From Deltaproteobacteria bacterium (GTDB lineage: Bacteria > Desulfobacterota > Syntrophia > Syntrophales > UBA2210): DNA of 7,502 bases. Location: contig JAUVXT010000119.1 in assembly GCA_030603465.1 (NCBI GenBank), positions 1 to 7,502 on the forward strand, in the 5' to 3' direction. The translations under genes and the position numbers were made by a program. Below are positions 1 through 5,683 of this stretch, piece by piece; positions within the stretch are counted from its first letter, which is position 1; each line of letters starts with the position of its first letter. The notes below the pieces were generated by a model. That model had not been told where the DNA came from. It did no database searches and was given only the letters and a program-made list of their open reading frames with translations.

Positions 1-1
1 C

Positions 2-919
2 CTCCTGTATATAACATTGACCAGGGGGGCAAATCTCTTGAATGCCTTTAACGAACATCGGGAAAAAGACCATCCCTCCATTAAATCCATGCTCGTCGAA
101 CATCACGAAGGCAAAGGTCCCCTGCGCATTATAATGAGCCACCTTTCCGAGGAAAAAATCAGAGAGATAGAAGATATTCTCTTTACAACCGAACGTCCCG
201 TTCAGGAGAGATTTTTCAAGGGACGAGGCGTCGATTTCCGAAGCGGTGAAATCGAGTTGTGGCCGACGGAGTGTTTTCTCTGCGGGGGACACGGTCAGAC
301 CGGGGTTCGGGTGAATGAGAATGCCGAAACCACAGTGCAGGGGCTCTATGCCGCCGGCGACACCTCGCTGGTTGCACGCGGCCATCTCTCGGGCGCCTTT
401 ATTATCGGTGAAATCGCCGCTGAGAGCGCTACAGAATTTGCCGCCAGTGTGGGGAAAACAGATCTAGAAACCGATCAGGTTTCTGCCTTTATCAGGGGGA
501 AGGAAGAGAGATTGGATCAAAGCGGAAACCAGATCCCCATTGAAGAATTTGAATACAAGGTAAGGCGGATTATCAACGACTATGTTGTGCCTCCCAAGAA
601 CGATTACAAACTCAACCGTGCGCTGTGGTGGATGGACCGCTTTCGCAAGGAACTGCGAGACATGGTTCGCGTGAGCGATATACATGACCTCTTCAAGGTC
701 TATGAAGTCGAGAATATTATTCAATGTGCCACCATGAGCGCCATGGCATCGAAGGAACGAACGGAGAGCCGGTGGGGTATGTGGCATTTTCGAGAAGATT
801 ATCAGGAGCGCAATGACGAAGACTGGATGAAACATATCGTTTTGACCCAGGGCGAAGCGCCGGAAGATGTAAAAATTTCCCACAGAGAGATAATCAAACT
901 AGCGTCGGAGGATAAATAA
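2..919 (+). CDS. FAD-dependent fumarate reductase/AprA-type flavoprotein, C-terminal part (5' end outside window)
   Basis: The frame is open to the left edge, so the true start lies upstream; a TTG at 17 is only an internal codon. About 305 residues are visible. The hallmark is the C-terminal FAD-binding motif TVQGLYAAGD (nt 332-361) followed by a Gly/Ala-rich helix (HLSGAFIIGEIAAESA), as in fumarate reductase, succinate dehydrogenase and adenylylsulfate reductase alpha subunits. The following helical domain ends in an ESRWGMWHFREDY...DDEDW-like block (about nt 765-830), matching the conserved SRGxHxRxDYPxRDDxxWxKH region of that family. The FAD-binding N-terminus and most catalytic residues are outside the window, so the substrate cannot be read. 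The stop overlaps the next start (TAATG), implying one operon and probably one complex with the iron-sulfur/GltD-like protein. The family call is firm; fumarate, APS or another substrate remains open. Confidence 0.85.
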   Translation, partial: LLYITLTRGANLLNAFNEHREKDHPSIKSMLVEHHEGKGPLRIIMSHLSEEKIREIEDILFTTERPVQERFFKGRGVDFRSGEIELWPTECFLCGGHGQTGVRVNENAETTVQGLYAAGDTSLVARGHLSGAFIIGEIAAESATEFAASVGKTDLETDQVSAFIRGKEERLDQSGNQIPIEEFEYKVRRIINDYVVPPKNDYKLNRALWWMDRFRKELRDMVRVSDIHDLFKVYEVENIIQCATMSAMASKERTESRWGMWHFREDYQERNDEDWMKHIVLTQGEAPEDVKISHREIIKLASEDK

Positions 920-2523
920 TGCGAATCAACCTTTTGGAGAGTTTAGCGGATAACATAGTAATCGACAAGGATAAATGTACCTTTTGTGGGGATTGTATCG
1001 AGCGGTGCGTGCTGGACAATTTGAGGATGAAACTGGCTCCCTGCAGGCAGGCCTGCCCCATGGGTGTAAATTGTCACGGCTATATTCGATCGGTTGCCCG
1101 CGGTGAAGAGACGGAAGGGATGAAACTCCTCCGCGAGACTGTGCCCTTTCCCGGCATTCTTGGACGTATCTGCTCACAACCCTGCGAAGAGCAGTGTTAT
1201 CGAAAAAATGTCGATGGTGATTCCGTCGCAATACGATACCTGAAACGGTACCTTTTCGATGAACTTGATGACAGCGAAACGGAACTGCCTGAAGTGGCGG
1301 AAGATTCCGGGAAAAGGGTGGCCGTCATCGGATCGGGACCGGCAGGCTTGATGGCGGCCTTTGACCTCAGAATTCAGGGACACGCAGTTGCCGTCTTTGA
1401 TGCCCACAGGGAACCGGGAGGAATGCTCCGCTGGGCCATTCCAGAATTCAGACTGCCCGGTGAGGTTTTGAAAAAGGAACTGGATGTGCTTCGAGAGATG
1501 GGTATTGAATTCCAATGCGGAATAACGATCGGCAAGGATAAGGGCATGGATGAGATCAAGGCCGACTTTCAGGCGATTATCATTGCCACCGGATGTCCCA
1601 ATCATCTTATGTTGAATAACAAGGATGAAAAACTGGCGGGAGTGTATCATGGACTTCCATTTTTGAGGAATGTCCGCAATGGGACGACGCCGGCGGTGGG
1701 CAAAAAGACGATAGTAATCGGCGGCGGAAATGTGGCGGTCGATGCCGCGCAGACGGCACTGCGTGTGGGTGCTGAAGAGGTTACCATGGTCTGCCTGGAA
1801 TCTGAAAACGAGGTTCCCGCCTTTCCGTGGGCCGTCGAAAGCGCCCTTTCCGAAGGGGTGAAGATGGAATGTTCCTGGGGGCCGCTCACCTTTTCCGGGA
1901 AAAACGGGGCCGTCAGCGGTGTCGAATTCCAGAGATGTCTCCAGGTATTTGACGACTGCGGAACCTTTCAGCCCCTCTTTGATTCCTGTGAAATGCTGCC
2001 CCTGGAGGCGGAAACCGTCATTGTAGCCATCGGACAGGCGCCGGACAGGGCCTTACTGGACAAGATCGGATTGAACCCTGAAGATGTCGATCCCCTGACG
2101 CTTCAAACCGCCGATGAGATGATTTTTATGGCAGGTGATGTGCTGAGCGGTCCTGCATCGGTAGTGGAATCAATGTCCAAAGGGCGCGAGGCGGCCGAGT
2201 CTGTTTCTCGATTTCTGAAGGGGGAACACCTGAAATATGGACGCCGGTATGCCGGACCCATTGAAACCGACTTTGAAATCGATACGAGCAAGGCCGATGA
2301 AGCGAAACGGTTGAACATTTCACAATATAAATGCAGGGGGGAGGGCGATTTTACTGAACTGGAAGTAGGAATTGATGCCGAGACCGCCAGACAGGAGGCG
2401 AAGCGATGCCTGTCATGCGGCGAGCCCTTCGGTAAGTACAGGACATGCTGGTTCTGTTTGCCCTGCGAGGTGGATTGTCCACACGAGGCGCTCTGGGTTG
2501 AAATACCCTACCTGCTCAGATAA
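919..2523 (+). CDS. Ferredoxin-GltD-ferredoxin fusion: NAD(P)H-dependent FAD/iron-sulfur oxidoreductase
   Basis: A 534-residue cytoplasmic electron-transfer protein. Residues 20-30 (CxxCxxCxxxC) form one [4Fe-4S] site. Residues 42-93 hold the cysteine-rich GltD-type N-terminal domain (C42, C46, C52, C85, C89, C93). The FAD Rossmann motif GSGPAG is at 138-143, a second nucleotide-binding motif GGGNVAVDAA, expected to bind NAD(P)H, begins at 268, and the GD motif (MAGDV) is near residue 404. The C-terminus adds C497xxC500 and a ferredoxin-like C510xxC513xxC516xxxC520-P site. The GltD core is the family that moves electrons between NAD(P)H and iron-sulfur clusters in glutamate synthase. No large glutamate synthase subunit is nearby; the upstream neighbour is a fumarate reductase-type flavoprotein, so this is probably its electron donor or acceptor. 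GGAGG at 907-911 lies 7 nt before the ATG, which overlaps the upstream stop by 1 nt. The name gltD would mislead. Confidence 0.88.
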   Translation: MRINLLESLADNIVIDKDKCTFCGDCIERCVLDNLRMKLAPCRQACPMGVNCHGYIRSVARGEETEGMKLLRETVPFPGILGRICSQPCEEQCYRKNVDGDSVAIRYLKRYLFDELDDSETELPEVAEDSGKRVAVIGSGPAGLMAAFDLRIQGHAVAVFDAHREPGGMLRWAIPEFRLPGEVLKKELDVLREMGIEFQCGITIGKDKGMDEIKADFQAIIIATGCPNHLMLNNKDEKLAGVYHGLPFLRNVRNGTTPAVGKKTIVIGGGNVAVDAAQTALRVGAEEVTMVCLESENEVPAFPWAVESALSEGVKMECSWGPLTFSGKNGAVSGVEFQRCLQVFDDCGTFQPLFDSCEMLPLEAETVIVAIGQAPDRALLDKIGLNPEDVDPLTLQTADEMIFMAGDVLSGPASVVESMSKGREAAESVSRFLKGEHLKYGRRYAGPIETDFEIDTSKADEAKRLNISQYKCRGEGDFTELEVGIDAETARQEAKRCLSCGEPFGKYRTCWFCLPCEVDCPHEALWVEIPYLLR

Positions 2524-2600
2524 TGTGTGACAGTTTCCCGTGATCTTCAGGAGAAATGGACGGAAAGCCTCCTGCGTCTTGTATTATAGGCGATAAATGA

Positions 2601-2618
2601 AAATAGGTGGCTGTCCCC
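2601..2618 (+). repeat. Short dispersed repeat, copy 1 (AAATAGGTGGCTGTCCCC)
   Basis: These 18 nt match 6177-6194 at 17 of 18 positions in the same orientation. The copy lies in the 135-bp spacer between the GltD-like and aldolase genes. Just downstream, AATTTAATA occurs twice in tandem (2619-2627 and 2629-2637). From memory, motifs of this form (GGGGACAGCCACC on the other strand) are dispersed in deltaproteobacterial genomes and resemble REP sequences linked to Y1 (RAYT) transposases. That link is recalled, not tested. The spacer also has a weak CAGGAG/CTCCTG inverted repeat (2548-2574) with no T-run, so no convincing terminator. Confidence 0.6.
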
Positions 2619-2658
2619 AATTTAATACAATTTAATAAATGTATGAAAGAGGAAAGAA

Positions 2659-3543
2659 ATGAAAAATAAGATTATACCCCCTATTTCAACACCCGTAGTC
2701 GATGAAAAAGCGAATCAGGAAAAGCTCAAATTCAATATAGAGAAGATGAACGCAACAAAGGTGGGCGGATATCTGGTTTTGGGTTCCAACGGCGAATCGG
2801 TACTCCTTACGGAAAATGAAAAACTGATGGTTATAGAGACTGTCAGACAATACGCCTCTTCCGAGAAGATTCTCGTGGTAGGGACGGCGGAGGAATCTAC
2901 GAGAGGGACGATAACGCTGACAAAGAAGGCGGCCGAACTGGGAGCGGATTATGCGCTTATCGGGAACCCCAATTATTTTAAGGCGGCCATGACAACGCCC
3001 AATCTCTATGATCATTATGTGGCCGTTGCCGAGGCTTCGACCATACCTGTGATTCCGTACAATTCTCCAGGATTTACGGGGATAAACATGGGACCCGATC
3101 TCATCGGGAAGCTGTCCGGTCATCCCAATATATGCGGTGTCAAGGACGGCACGGGCAATATGGCTCAGCTGGCCGCATTCAGGAGGCTGGGAGGGGAGGA
3201 TTTTCTCATCTTTACGGGGAATGCCCCGACATTTCTTGCCGCGCTCTTTGTGGGCGTATCGGGCGGCATGATGCCCATCGCCAATATTCATCCCGATTTA
3301 TGGGTCGGCATGATGGAAAATTACTATAAGGGGAATATCGCAGAGGCAAGGCGTATGGAAGCGATACTGGTGCCGATGACATCTGTCATTATGAAATACG
3401 GTGCAGGAGGTATAAAGGCGGCCATGGATATTCTAGGCTACTATGGCGGGCCGCCGCTCATGCCCCTGAAGGCCCCTTCCCGGGAAGGAATCGATGAAAT
3501 CAGATCGGCCCTGGATAAGGTTGAAGAAGGAATGGGGGCGTAA
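2659..3543 (+). CDS. DapA-superfamily class I aldolase, probable 4-hydroxy-2-oxoglutarate aldolase type
   Basis: A 294-residue (beta/alpha)8 aldolase, the usual length for the family. The Schiff-base lysine is K162 (GVKDGTGN) and the catalytic tyrosine is Y134 (PVIPYNSPGFTG); Y106 occupies the position of the second triad tyrosine. Two features argue against dihydrodipicolinate synthase. The GTTGE motif reads GSNGE (42-46), and the arginine that binds aspartate semialdehyde in DapA (R138 of E. coli) is F139. GSNGE and the C-terminal block LGYYGGPPLMPL resemble 4-hydroxy-2-oxoglutarate aldolase (HOGA1 type), which cleaves its substrate to pyruvate and glyoxylate. Another 2-oxo-acid aldolase is possible. 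AGAGGA at 2648-2653 lies 5 nt before the ATG. The gene appears monocistronic: 135 nt separate it from the upstream pair and repeats follow it. Confidence 0.9.
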   Translation: MKNKIIPPISTPVVDEKANQEKLKFNIEKMNATKVGGYLVLGSNGESVLLTENEKLMVIETVRQYASSEKILVVGTAEESTRGTITLTKKAAELGADYALIGNPNYFKAAMTTPNLYDHYVAVAEASTIPVIPYNSPGFTGINMGPDLIGKLSGHPNICGVKDGTGNMAQLAAFRRLGGEDFLIFTGNAPTFLAALFVGVSGGMMPIANIHPDLWVGMMENYYKGNIAEARRMEAILVPMTSVIMKYGAGGIKAAMDILGYYGGPPLMPLKAPSREGIDEIRSALDKVEEGMGA

Positions 3544-3607
3544 CCATTTCAGGTCTTCTGATAACGAAAGTTCCACAAAAAGTCAAAGCAGGCGAATTAA
3601 TCATTCC

Positions 3608-3630
3608 TGCCTGTGCCGGCACGGCAGGCA
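3608..3630. repeat. GC-rich hairpin downstream of the aldolase gene
   Basis: TGCCT-GTGCC pairs with GGCAC-ggc-AGGCA, leaving a three-base bulge; the core GTGCCGGCAC (3613-3622) is itself a perfect palindrome. It lies about 65 nt after the aldolase stop and has no T-run on either side, so it is a poor intrinsic terminator. Hairpins of this CCTGCC...GGCAGG type are common dispersed repeats; membership is inferred from form only. Confidence 0.5.
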
Positions 3631-3678
3631 GATCGACTGCGGGGGAAAATCTTATGCTGCCAGCATGTTGCCTTGAAG

Positions 3679-3705
3679 AGATTTCTCGTTTCACTTGAAA
3701 TGACA
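3679..3705 (+). repeat. Half-copy of the AGATTTCTC...GAAATGACA repeat
   Basis: AGATTTCTC (3679-3687) and TTGAAATGACA (3695-3705) flank an 8-nt middle, GTTTCACT with its last T shared. The same outer blocks recur at 3797-3824 in direct orientation and at 3763-3795 inverted. The middle shares GTTTCACT with the inverted copy, so this unit is closer to the left arm of the palindrome than to its right arm. Confidence 0.65.
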
Positions 3706-3730
3706 AGTTGAGGAGACTTCTATGTAACTT

Positions 3731-3761
3731 ACGTAAAAAGACAAAGAAGCGGTTTTTACGT
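3731..3761. repeat. Perfect hairpin ACGTAAAAA / TTTTTACGT
   Basis: A 9-bp perfect stem (3731-3739 with 3753-3761) encloses a 13-nt loop. The arm CGTAAAAAG also pairs with CTTTTTACG at 3876-3884, and CGTAAAAGTC recurs at 5661-5670, so this arm is part of a small family within the window. Confidence 0.55.
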
Positions 3762-3762
3762 C

Positions 3763-3824
3763 TGTCATTTCGAGGAGTGAAACGACGAGAAATCTAAGAT
3801 TTCTCACATTCGTTCGAAATGACA
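3763..3824. repeat. 62-bp imperfect palindrome (TGTCATTTCGA ... TCGAAATGACA)
   Basis: TGTCATTTCGA (3763-3773) is the reverse complement of 3814-3824, and GAGAAATCT (3787-3795) of 3797-3805, with one central A. The middles are unequal (13 against 8 nt), leaving an internal loop. The two arms are two copies of the repeat also present at 3679-3705. TGTCATTTCGA...GAGAAATCT palindromes are, from memory, widespread non-coding repeats in environmental bacterial genomes. Confidence 0.75.
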
Positions 3825-3851
3825 AATTAATGTAAGTTACTTATAATTATA

Positions 3852-3868
3852 ATGCCGTAAAACGGCAT
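3852..3868 (-). terminator. Perfect 7-bp hairpin, possible terminator of the rubrerythrin-like gene
   Basis: ATGCCGT and ACGGCAT enclose a 3-nt loop, 22 nt past the stop of the - strand gene. On that strand the hairpin is followed by TATAATTATAAG, which is A/T-rich but not a clean T-run, so termination is plausible rather than clear. It could equally be another piece of the repeat nest. Confidence 0.4.
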
Positions 3869-3890
3869 AGTGGAGCTTTTTACGAAGTCA

Positions 3891-4352
3891 TTAATTATCC
3901 TTCATGAAATGTTCTTCGTATTCATCTTCTAATTTGATTTTGTGCCCTTTTTCCTCGGAGGCAAGTTTCGAAAAGAGATCTTTTAAAGATGGGTCCGAAA
4001 GGTCATCGCTCAAGGCTGTATAAAAGTCGAATGCCTTCTGCTCCGCCTTTATGGCATATGCCATAACCTCCTGGGGTGTTGCATCCTCTTTGATGTTGGT
4101 TTCAATCATAAAATTGGCAATTCCACTGCTTTCGTAAGGAATGTTTTGGCCCAACTGGTTTTGGGTTCCACCCTGAGTGATCTCTTCCAGAAGTTTTTTG
4201 TGTCCCTTTTCCTGTTCCGCCAGTTCGATGAGCATATTTTTTGTCCCCATGTTTTTGACTCTTTCGCTCAGGTTAGAATAGAGCGTGCATGCCTTTATCT
4301 CTTCCTTGATTGCCATTTCCAATGCGCCATGAACCGTTAAATTCCCAGCCAT
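3891..4352 (-). CDS. Rubrerythrin-like diiron protein without a rubredoxin domain
   Basis: A 153-residue four-helix-bundle protein of the ferritin-like/rubrerythrin superfamily. Two EXXH helix motifs give the expected diiron ligands: E18 with E48-x2-H51, and E104 with E134-x2-H137. Y25 and Y111 each lie seven residues after the first glutamate of their repeat, as is common in this family. No CxxC pair is present, so the rubredoxin domain of classical rubrerythrin is absent and electrons must come from a separate partner. Such proteins are generally linked to peroxide reduction or iron handling in the anaerobe cytoplasm; the exact activity is not shown here. AGGAGG at 4359-4364 lies 6 nt upstream of the ATG. 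It diverges from ferritin and has its own strong promoter (4392-4420). Confidence 0.88.
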   Translation of the reverse strand: MAGNLTVHGALEMAIKEEIKACTLYSNLSERVKNMGTKNMLIELAEQEKGHKKLLEEITQGGTQNQLGQNIPYESSGIANFMIETNIKEDATPQEVMAYAIKAEQKAFDFYTALSDDLSDPSLKDLFSKLASEEKGHKIKLEDEYEEHFMKDN

Positions 4353-4391
4353 TGTAAGCCTCCTGTTTTATTTAATGAAATATTTCGAAAA

Positions 4392-4420
4392 AATATAGTA
4401 AAATGCAACCTATATGTCAA
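4392..4420 (-). promoter_or_regulatory. Near-consensus sigma-70 promoter for the rubrerythrin-like gene
   Basis: On the - strand, TTGACA (4420-4415) is followed by a 17-nt spacer and TATATT (4397-4392): 6/6 and 5/6 matches at ideal spacing. Transcription should start near 4385, about 33 nt before the ATG. The palindrome GAAATATTTC (4377-4386), partly overlapping TTTCGAAA (4383-4390), lies on the predicted start site and could be an operator. It does not match a Fur or PerR consensus well. Confidence 0.75.
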
Positions 4421-4549
4421 TTGGAAAGTAATTCAGTGTTTCAAAGACTTGCTGACGATGGAGAGAGGTATGAAAAGATTTTAAAAATATGCCTTAAAAG
4501 GCGAAGCGAGAAGCCACTTCGAGACGCTGTCAGCACTGCGGTAAAAACT

Positions 4550-4574
4550 CCAGCGGGGCTTTCCCGACGGTTTT
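4550..4574 (+). repeat. Terminator-like hairpin in the divergent spacer
   Basis: CC-AG-CGGG (4550-4557) pairs with CCCG-AC-GG (4563-4570) around a 5-nt loop with a 2x2 internal loop; TTTT follows (4571-4574) and AAAAA precedes (4543-4547). It lies upstream of the ferritin promoter candidate. No + strand gene ends before it, so its role could be to stop read-through, or it may be a dispersed repeat. The rest of the spacer (4421-4549) has only small stems (GCCT/AGGC at 4491-4502). Confidence 0.4.
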
Positions 4575-4579
4575 ATGTG

Positions 4580-4607
4580 TTGAACGGTTGAGTCTGTTAT
4601 ATATAGC
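4580..4607 (+). promoter_or_regulatory. Candidate ferritin promoter
   Basis: TTGAAC (4580-4585), 16 nt, then TATAGC (4602-4607), within the A/T-rich run TTATATATAG. The -35 matches 4/6 and the -10 matches 4/6. An alternative -10, TATATA, overlaps at poorer spacing. It lies about 25 nt before the ferritin ATG, directly upstream of the GAGGAGGG ribosome-binding site. Confidence 0.35.
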
Positions 4608-4632
4608 AAAATAAACAGAGGAGGGAAGAAGA

Positions 4633-5154
4633 ATGTTGGGCAAGAAAATGTTGGATGAACTGAATAAACAGATGAACAAGGAGATGTATTCTGCATATCT
4701 TTACATGTCGATGTCCGCCTATAGTGAGTATATTGGGCTGAATGGATTTGCCAACTGGTTCATGGTTCAATACAAGGAAGAGATGGAACACGCAATGAGG
4801 ATCTATAATTATGTCAATGATCAGGGTGGGCAGGTAAAACTTATGGCCATTGAAGAACCACCGGCGGTCTTCGAGTCTCCGTTGGATATGTTTGAAAAAA
4901 CCCTGACACATGAACAGTTTATCACAAAAAGCATAAATGACCTGGTGGACGTTGCTCTCGGGGAAAAAGATCACGCAACGAACATATTTCTGCAGTGGTT
5001 CGTTACAGAGCAGATAGAGGAAGAGAGCAATGATAATGACATAATCAGTCAGTTGAAACTCATCGGTGATAACGGAAACGGGCTTCTCATGCTCGACAAG
5101 GAAGTGGGCACGCGGGTCTTTGTCCCGCAGATAACGGGTGACAGTCAGGCATGA
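4633..5154 (+). CDS. ftnA: Non-heme bacterial ferritin (FtnA family)
   Basis: A 173-residue ferritin, close to E. coli FtnA in length and numbering. Ferroxidase-centre ligands are all present: E17, E50, H53 (EEMEH), E94, Q127 and E130, with Y24 in the conserved tyrosine position. E49 and E126, associated with the third iron site of bacterial ferritins, are also present. No methionine is positioned as an obvious bacterioferritin heme ligand, so bacterioferritin is unlikely. The protein should assemble into a 24-subunit cytoplasmic shell that oxidises Fe(II) and stores the mineral, limiting Fenton chemistry. GAGGAGGG (4618-4625) lies 7 nt before the ATG. The gene diverges from the rubrerythrin-like gene and precedes desulfoferrodoxin by 122 nt, so the three form an iron/oxygen-defence cluster. 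I see no convincing Fur box. Confidence 0.95.
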   Translation: MLGKKMLDELNKQMNKEMYSAYLYMSMSAYSEYIGLNGFANWFMVQYKEEMEHAMRIYNYVNDQGGQVKLMAIEEPPAVFESPLDMFEKTLTHEQFITKSINDLVDVALGEKDHATNIFLQWFVTEQIEEESNDNDIISQLKLIGDNGNGLLMLDKEVGTRVFVPQITGDSQA

Positions 5155-5230
5155 TCGAAGGGAGAGTTTTATAAGGAGTGGAATTGCAACATGTAATGTC
5201 GGGAGCGGTTGTTTTTTGCCACTTTGAACG

Positions 5231-5249
5231 CCCTTCCTTCATGGGAGGG
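5231..5249 (+). promoter_or_regulatory. Hairpin in the leader upstream of desulfoferrodoxin
   Basis: CCCTTCC (5231-5237) pairs with GGGAGGG (5243-5249), seven pairs with one G-U, around a TTCAT loop. It ends 10 nt before the AAGGAGG ribosome-binding site (5260-5266). GGGAGGG is itself SD-like, and CCTTC in the left arm could alternatively pair with GGAGG of the real site, so the hairpin could affect translation. It could also be a weak partial terminator (TTTAAAA follows). Confidence 0.4.
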
Positions 5250-5276
5250 TTTAAAAAGAAAGGAGGTTTAAGGATA

Positions 5277-5648
5277 ATGACGAAGAAATTGGAGATCTAT
5301 AAGTGTGAATTATGCGGGAACATTGTGGAAATGGTACATGGAGGTGCGGGAGAGCTTGTCTGTTGTGGCGAATCGATGAAGCTTTACGAGGCAAATACGG
5401 TCGACGCGGCCAGAGAAAAGCATGTCCCTGTTAAAGAAGCAGCAGGTGGTGTGGTGAAGGTCAAGGTGGGAGACGTTGCTCATCCCATGGAAGAAAAACA
5501 TTACATCGAGTGGGTCGAGGTCATTTCCGGCGAAAAGGCCTACATGAGGTTCCTCAACCCGGGAGATGCTCCGGAAGCGGAATTCAGCATCGGCGGTGAT
5601 GTTACCGCTCGGGCCTACTGCAATCTCCACGGATTGTGGAAGAGTTAA
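5277..5648 (+). CDS. dfx: Desulfoferrodoxin (two-iron superoxide reductase)
   Basis: A 123-residue class I (2Fe) superoxide reductase. The N-terminal desulforedoxin domain supplies the Fe(Cys)4 centre: C10, C13, C29 and C30. The C-terminal neelaredoxin domain supplies the catalytic Fe(His)4Cys centre: H49, H69, H75, C115 and H118, with the conserved E47-K48 next to H49. It reduces superoxide to peroxide without making oxygen, taking electrons typically from rubredoxin; no rubredoxin gene is in the window. The start at 5277 is chosen because MTKKLEIYKCELCG aligns with the family N-terminus and AAGGAGG (5260-5266) sits 10 nt upstream. The frame is open back to 5178, but those 33 extra residues are unlike the family. 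It may be co-transcribed with ferritin. Confidence 0.96.
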   Translation: MTKKLEIYKCELCGNIVEMVHGGAGELVCCGESMKLYEANTVDAAREKHVPVKEAAGGVVKVKVGDVAHPMEEKHYIEWVEVISGEKAYMRFLNPGDAPEAEFSIGGDVTARAYCNLHGLWKS

Positions 5649-5658
5649 GATATACAAT

Positions 5659-5679
5659 CTCGTAAAAGTCTTTTTCGAG
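5659..5679. repeat. Small hairpin just after desulfoferrodoxin
   Basis: CTCG-t-AAAA pairs with TTTT-t-CGAG around a 3-nt loop, starting 11 nt after the desulfoferrodoxin stop. The TTTTT lies within the stem rather than after it, so it is a marginal terminator. Its CGTAAAAGTC arm resembles the CGTAAAAAG arms at 3732 and, inverted, at 3876. Confidence 0.4.
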
Positions 5680-5683
5680 CGAT

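Larger units (their letters stand above)
3724..3840. mobile_element. Possible MITE-like element with 9-bp terminal inverted repeats
   Basis: GTAACTTAC (3724-3732) and GTAAGTTAC (3832-3840) are perfect 9-bp inverted repeats bounding 117 bp. The interior is a hairpin (3731-3761) followed by a long palindrome (3763-3824). There is no coding capacity. I see no clear target-site duplication: the flanks are TAT on the left and TTA on the right. The boundaries are therefore tentative, and the outer inverted repeat may only be part of a larger mosaic. Confidence 0.35.
3544..3890. other. Gene-free spacer packed with nested inverted repeats
   Basis: This 347-bp stretch separates the aldolase from the convergently oriented rubrerythrin-like gene. 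I find no supported CDS: open frames on both strands are short, lack ribosome-binding sites and run through the hairpins. It holds a GC-rich hairpin (3608-3630), a solo half-repeat (3679-3705), an A/T hairpin (3731-3761), a long imperfect palindrome (3763-3824), a surrounding 9-bp inverted repeat (3724-3732 and 3832-3840) and a perfect hairpin (3852-3868). The likeliest reading is accumulated REP/MITE-type elements, some of which may also serve as terminators. Confidence 0.7.

Noticed and set aside
919..2523. Call as glutamate synthase small subunit (gltD)
   Set aside because: Extra [4Fe-4S] sites at both ends, no glutamate synthase large subunit nearby, and tight coupling to a fumarate reductase-type flavoprotein.
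2603..2631. Promoter for the aldolase with -10 TACAAT at 2626-2631
   Set aside because: No acceptable -35 lies at 16-18 nt spacing; the upstream sequence is the dispersed repeat.
2659..3543. Straight call as dihydrodipicolinate synthase (dapA)
   Set aside because: GSNGE replaces GTTGE, and phenylalanine replaces the arginine that binds the substrate carboxylate.
3494..3706. Short open frames on both strands over the end of the aldolase and the repeat region
   Set aside because: They are out of frame with the aldolase, have no ribosome-binding sites and consist largely of palindromic repeat sequence.
3679..3824. CRISPR array from the three related repeat units
   Set aside because: The units are in mixed orientation, diverge in the middle, have unequal spacing and two abut each other; no cas gene is present.
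3841..3852. TTATAATTATAA palindrome as a PerR-type box
   Set aside because: It lacks the 7-1-7 spacing and lies downstream of the rubrerythrin-like gene rather than at a promoter.
4403..4591. 62-codon + strand open frame in the divergent spacer
   Set aside because: It overlaps the near-consensus promoter of the opposite gene, lacks a ribosome-binding site and runs through the hairpin at 4550-4574; the product is not recognisable.
5178..5276. N-terminal extension of desulfoferrodoxin from a GTG at 5178 or ATG at 5196
   Set aside because: The added residues do not fit the family, whose N-terminus begins at the 5277 ATG; a strong ribosome-binding site sits at the right distance for 5277, and a hairpin lies in the extension.
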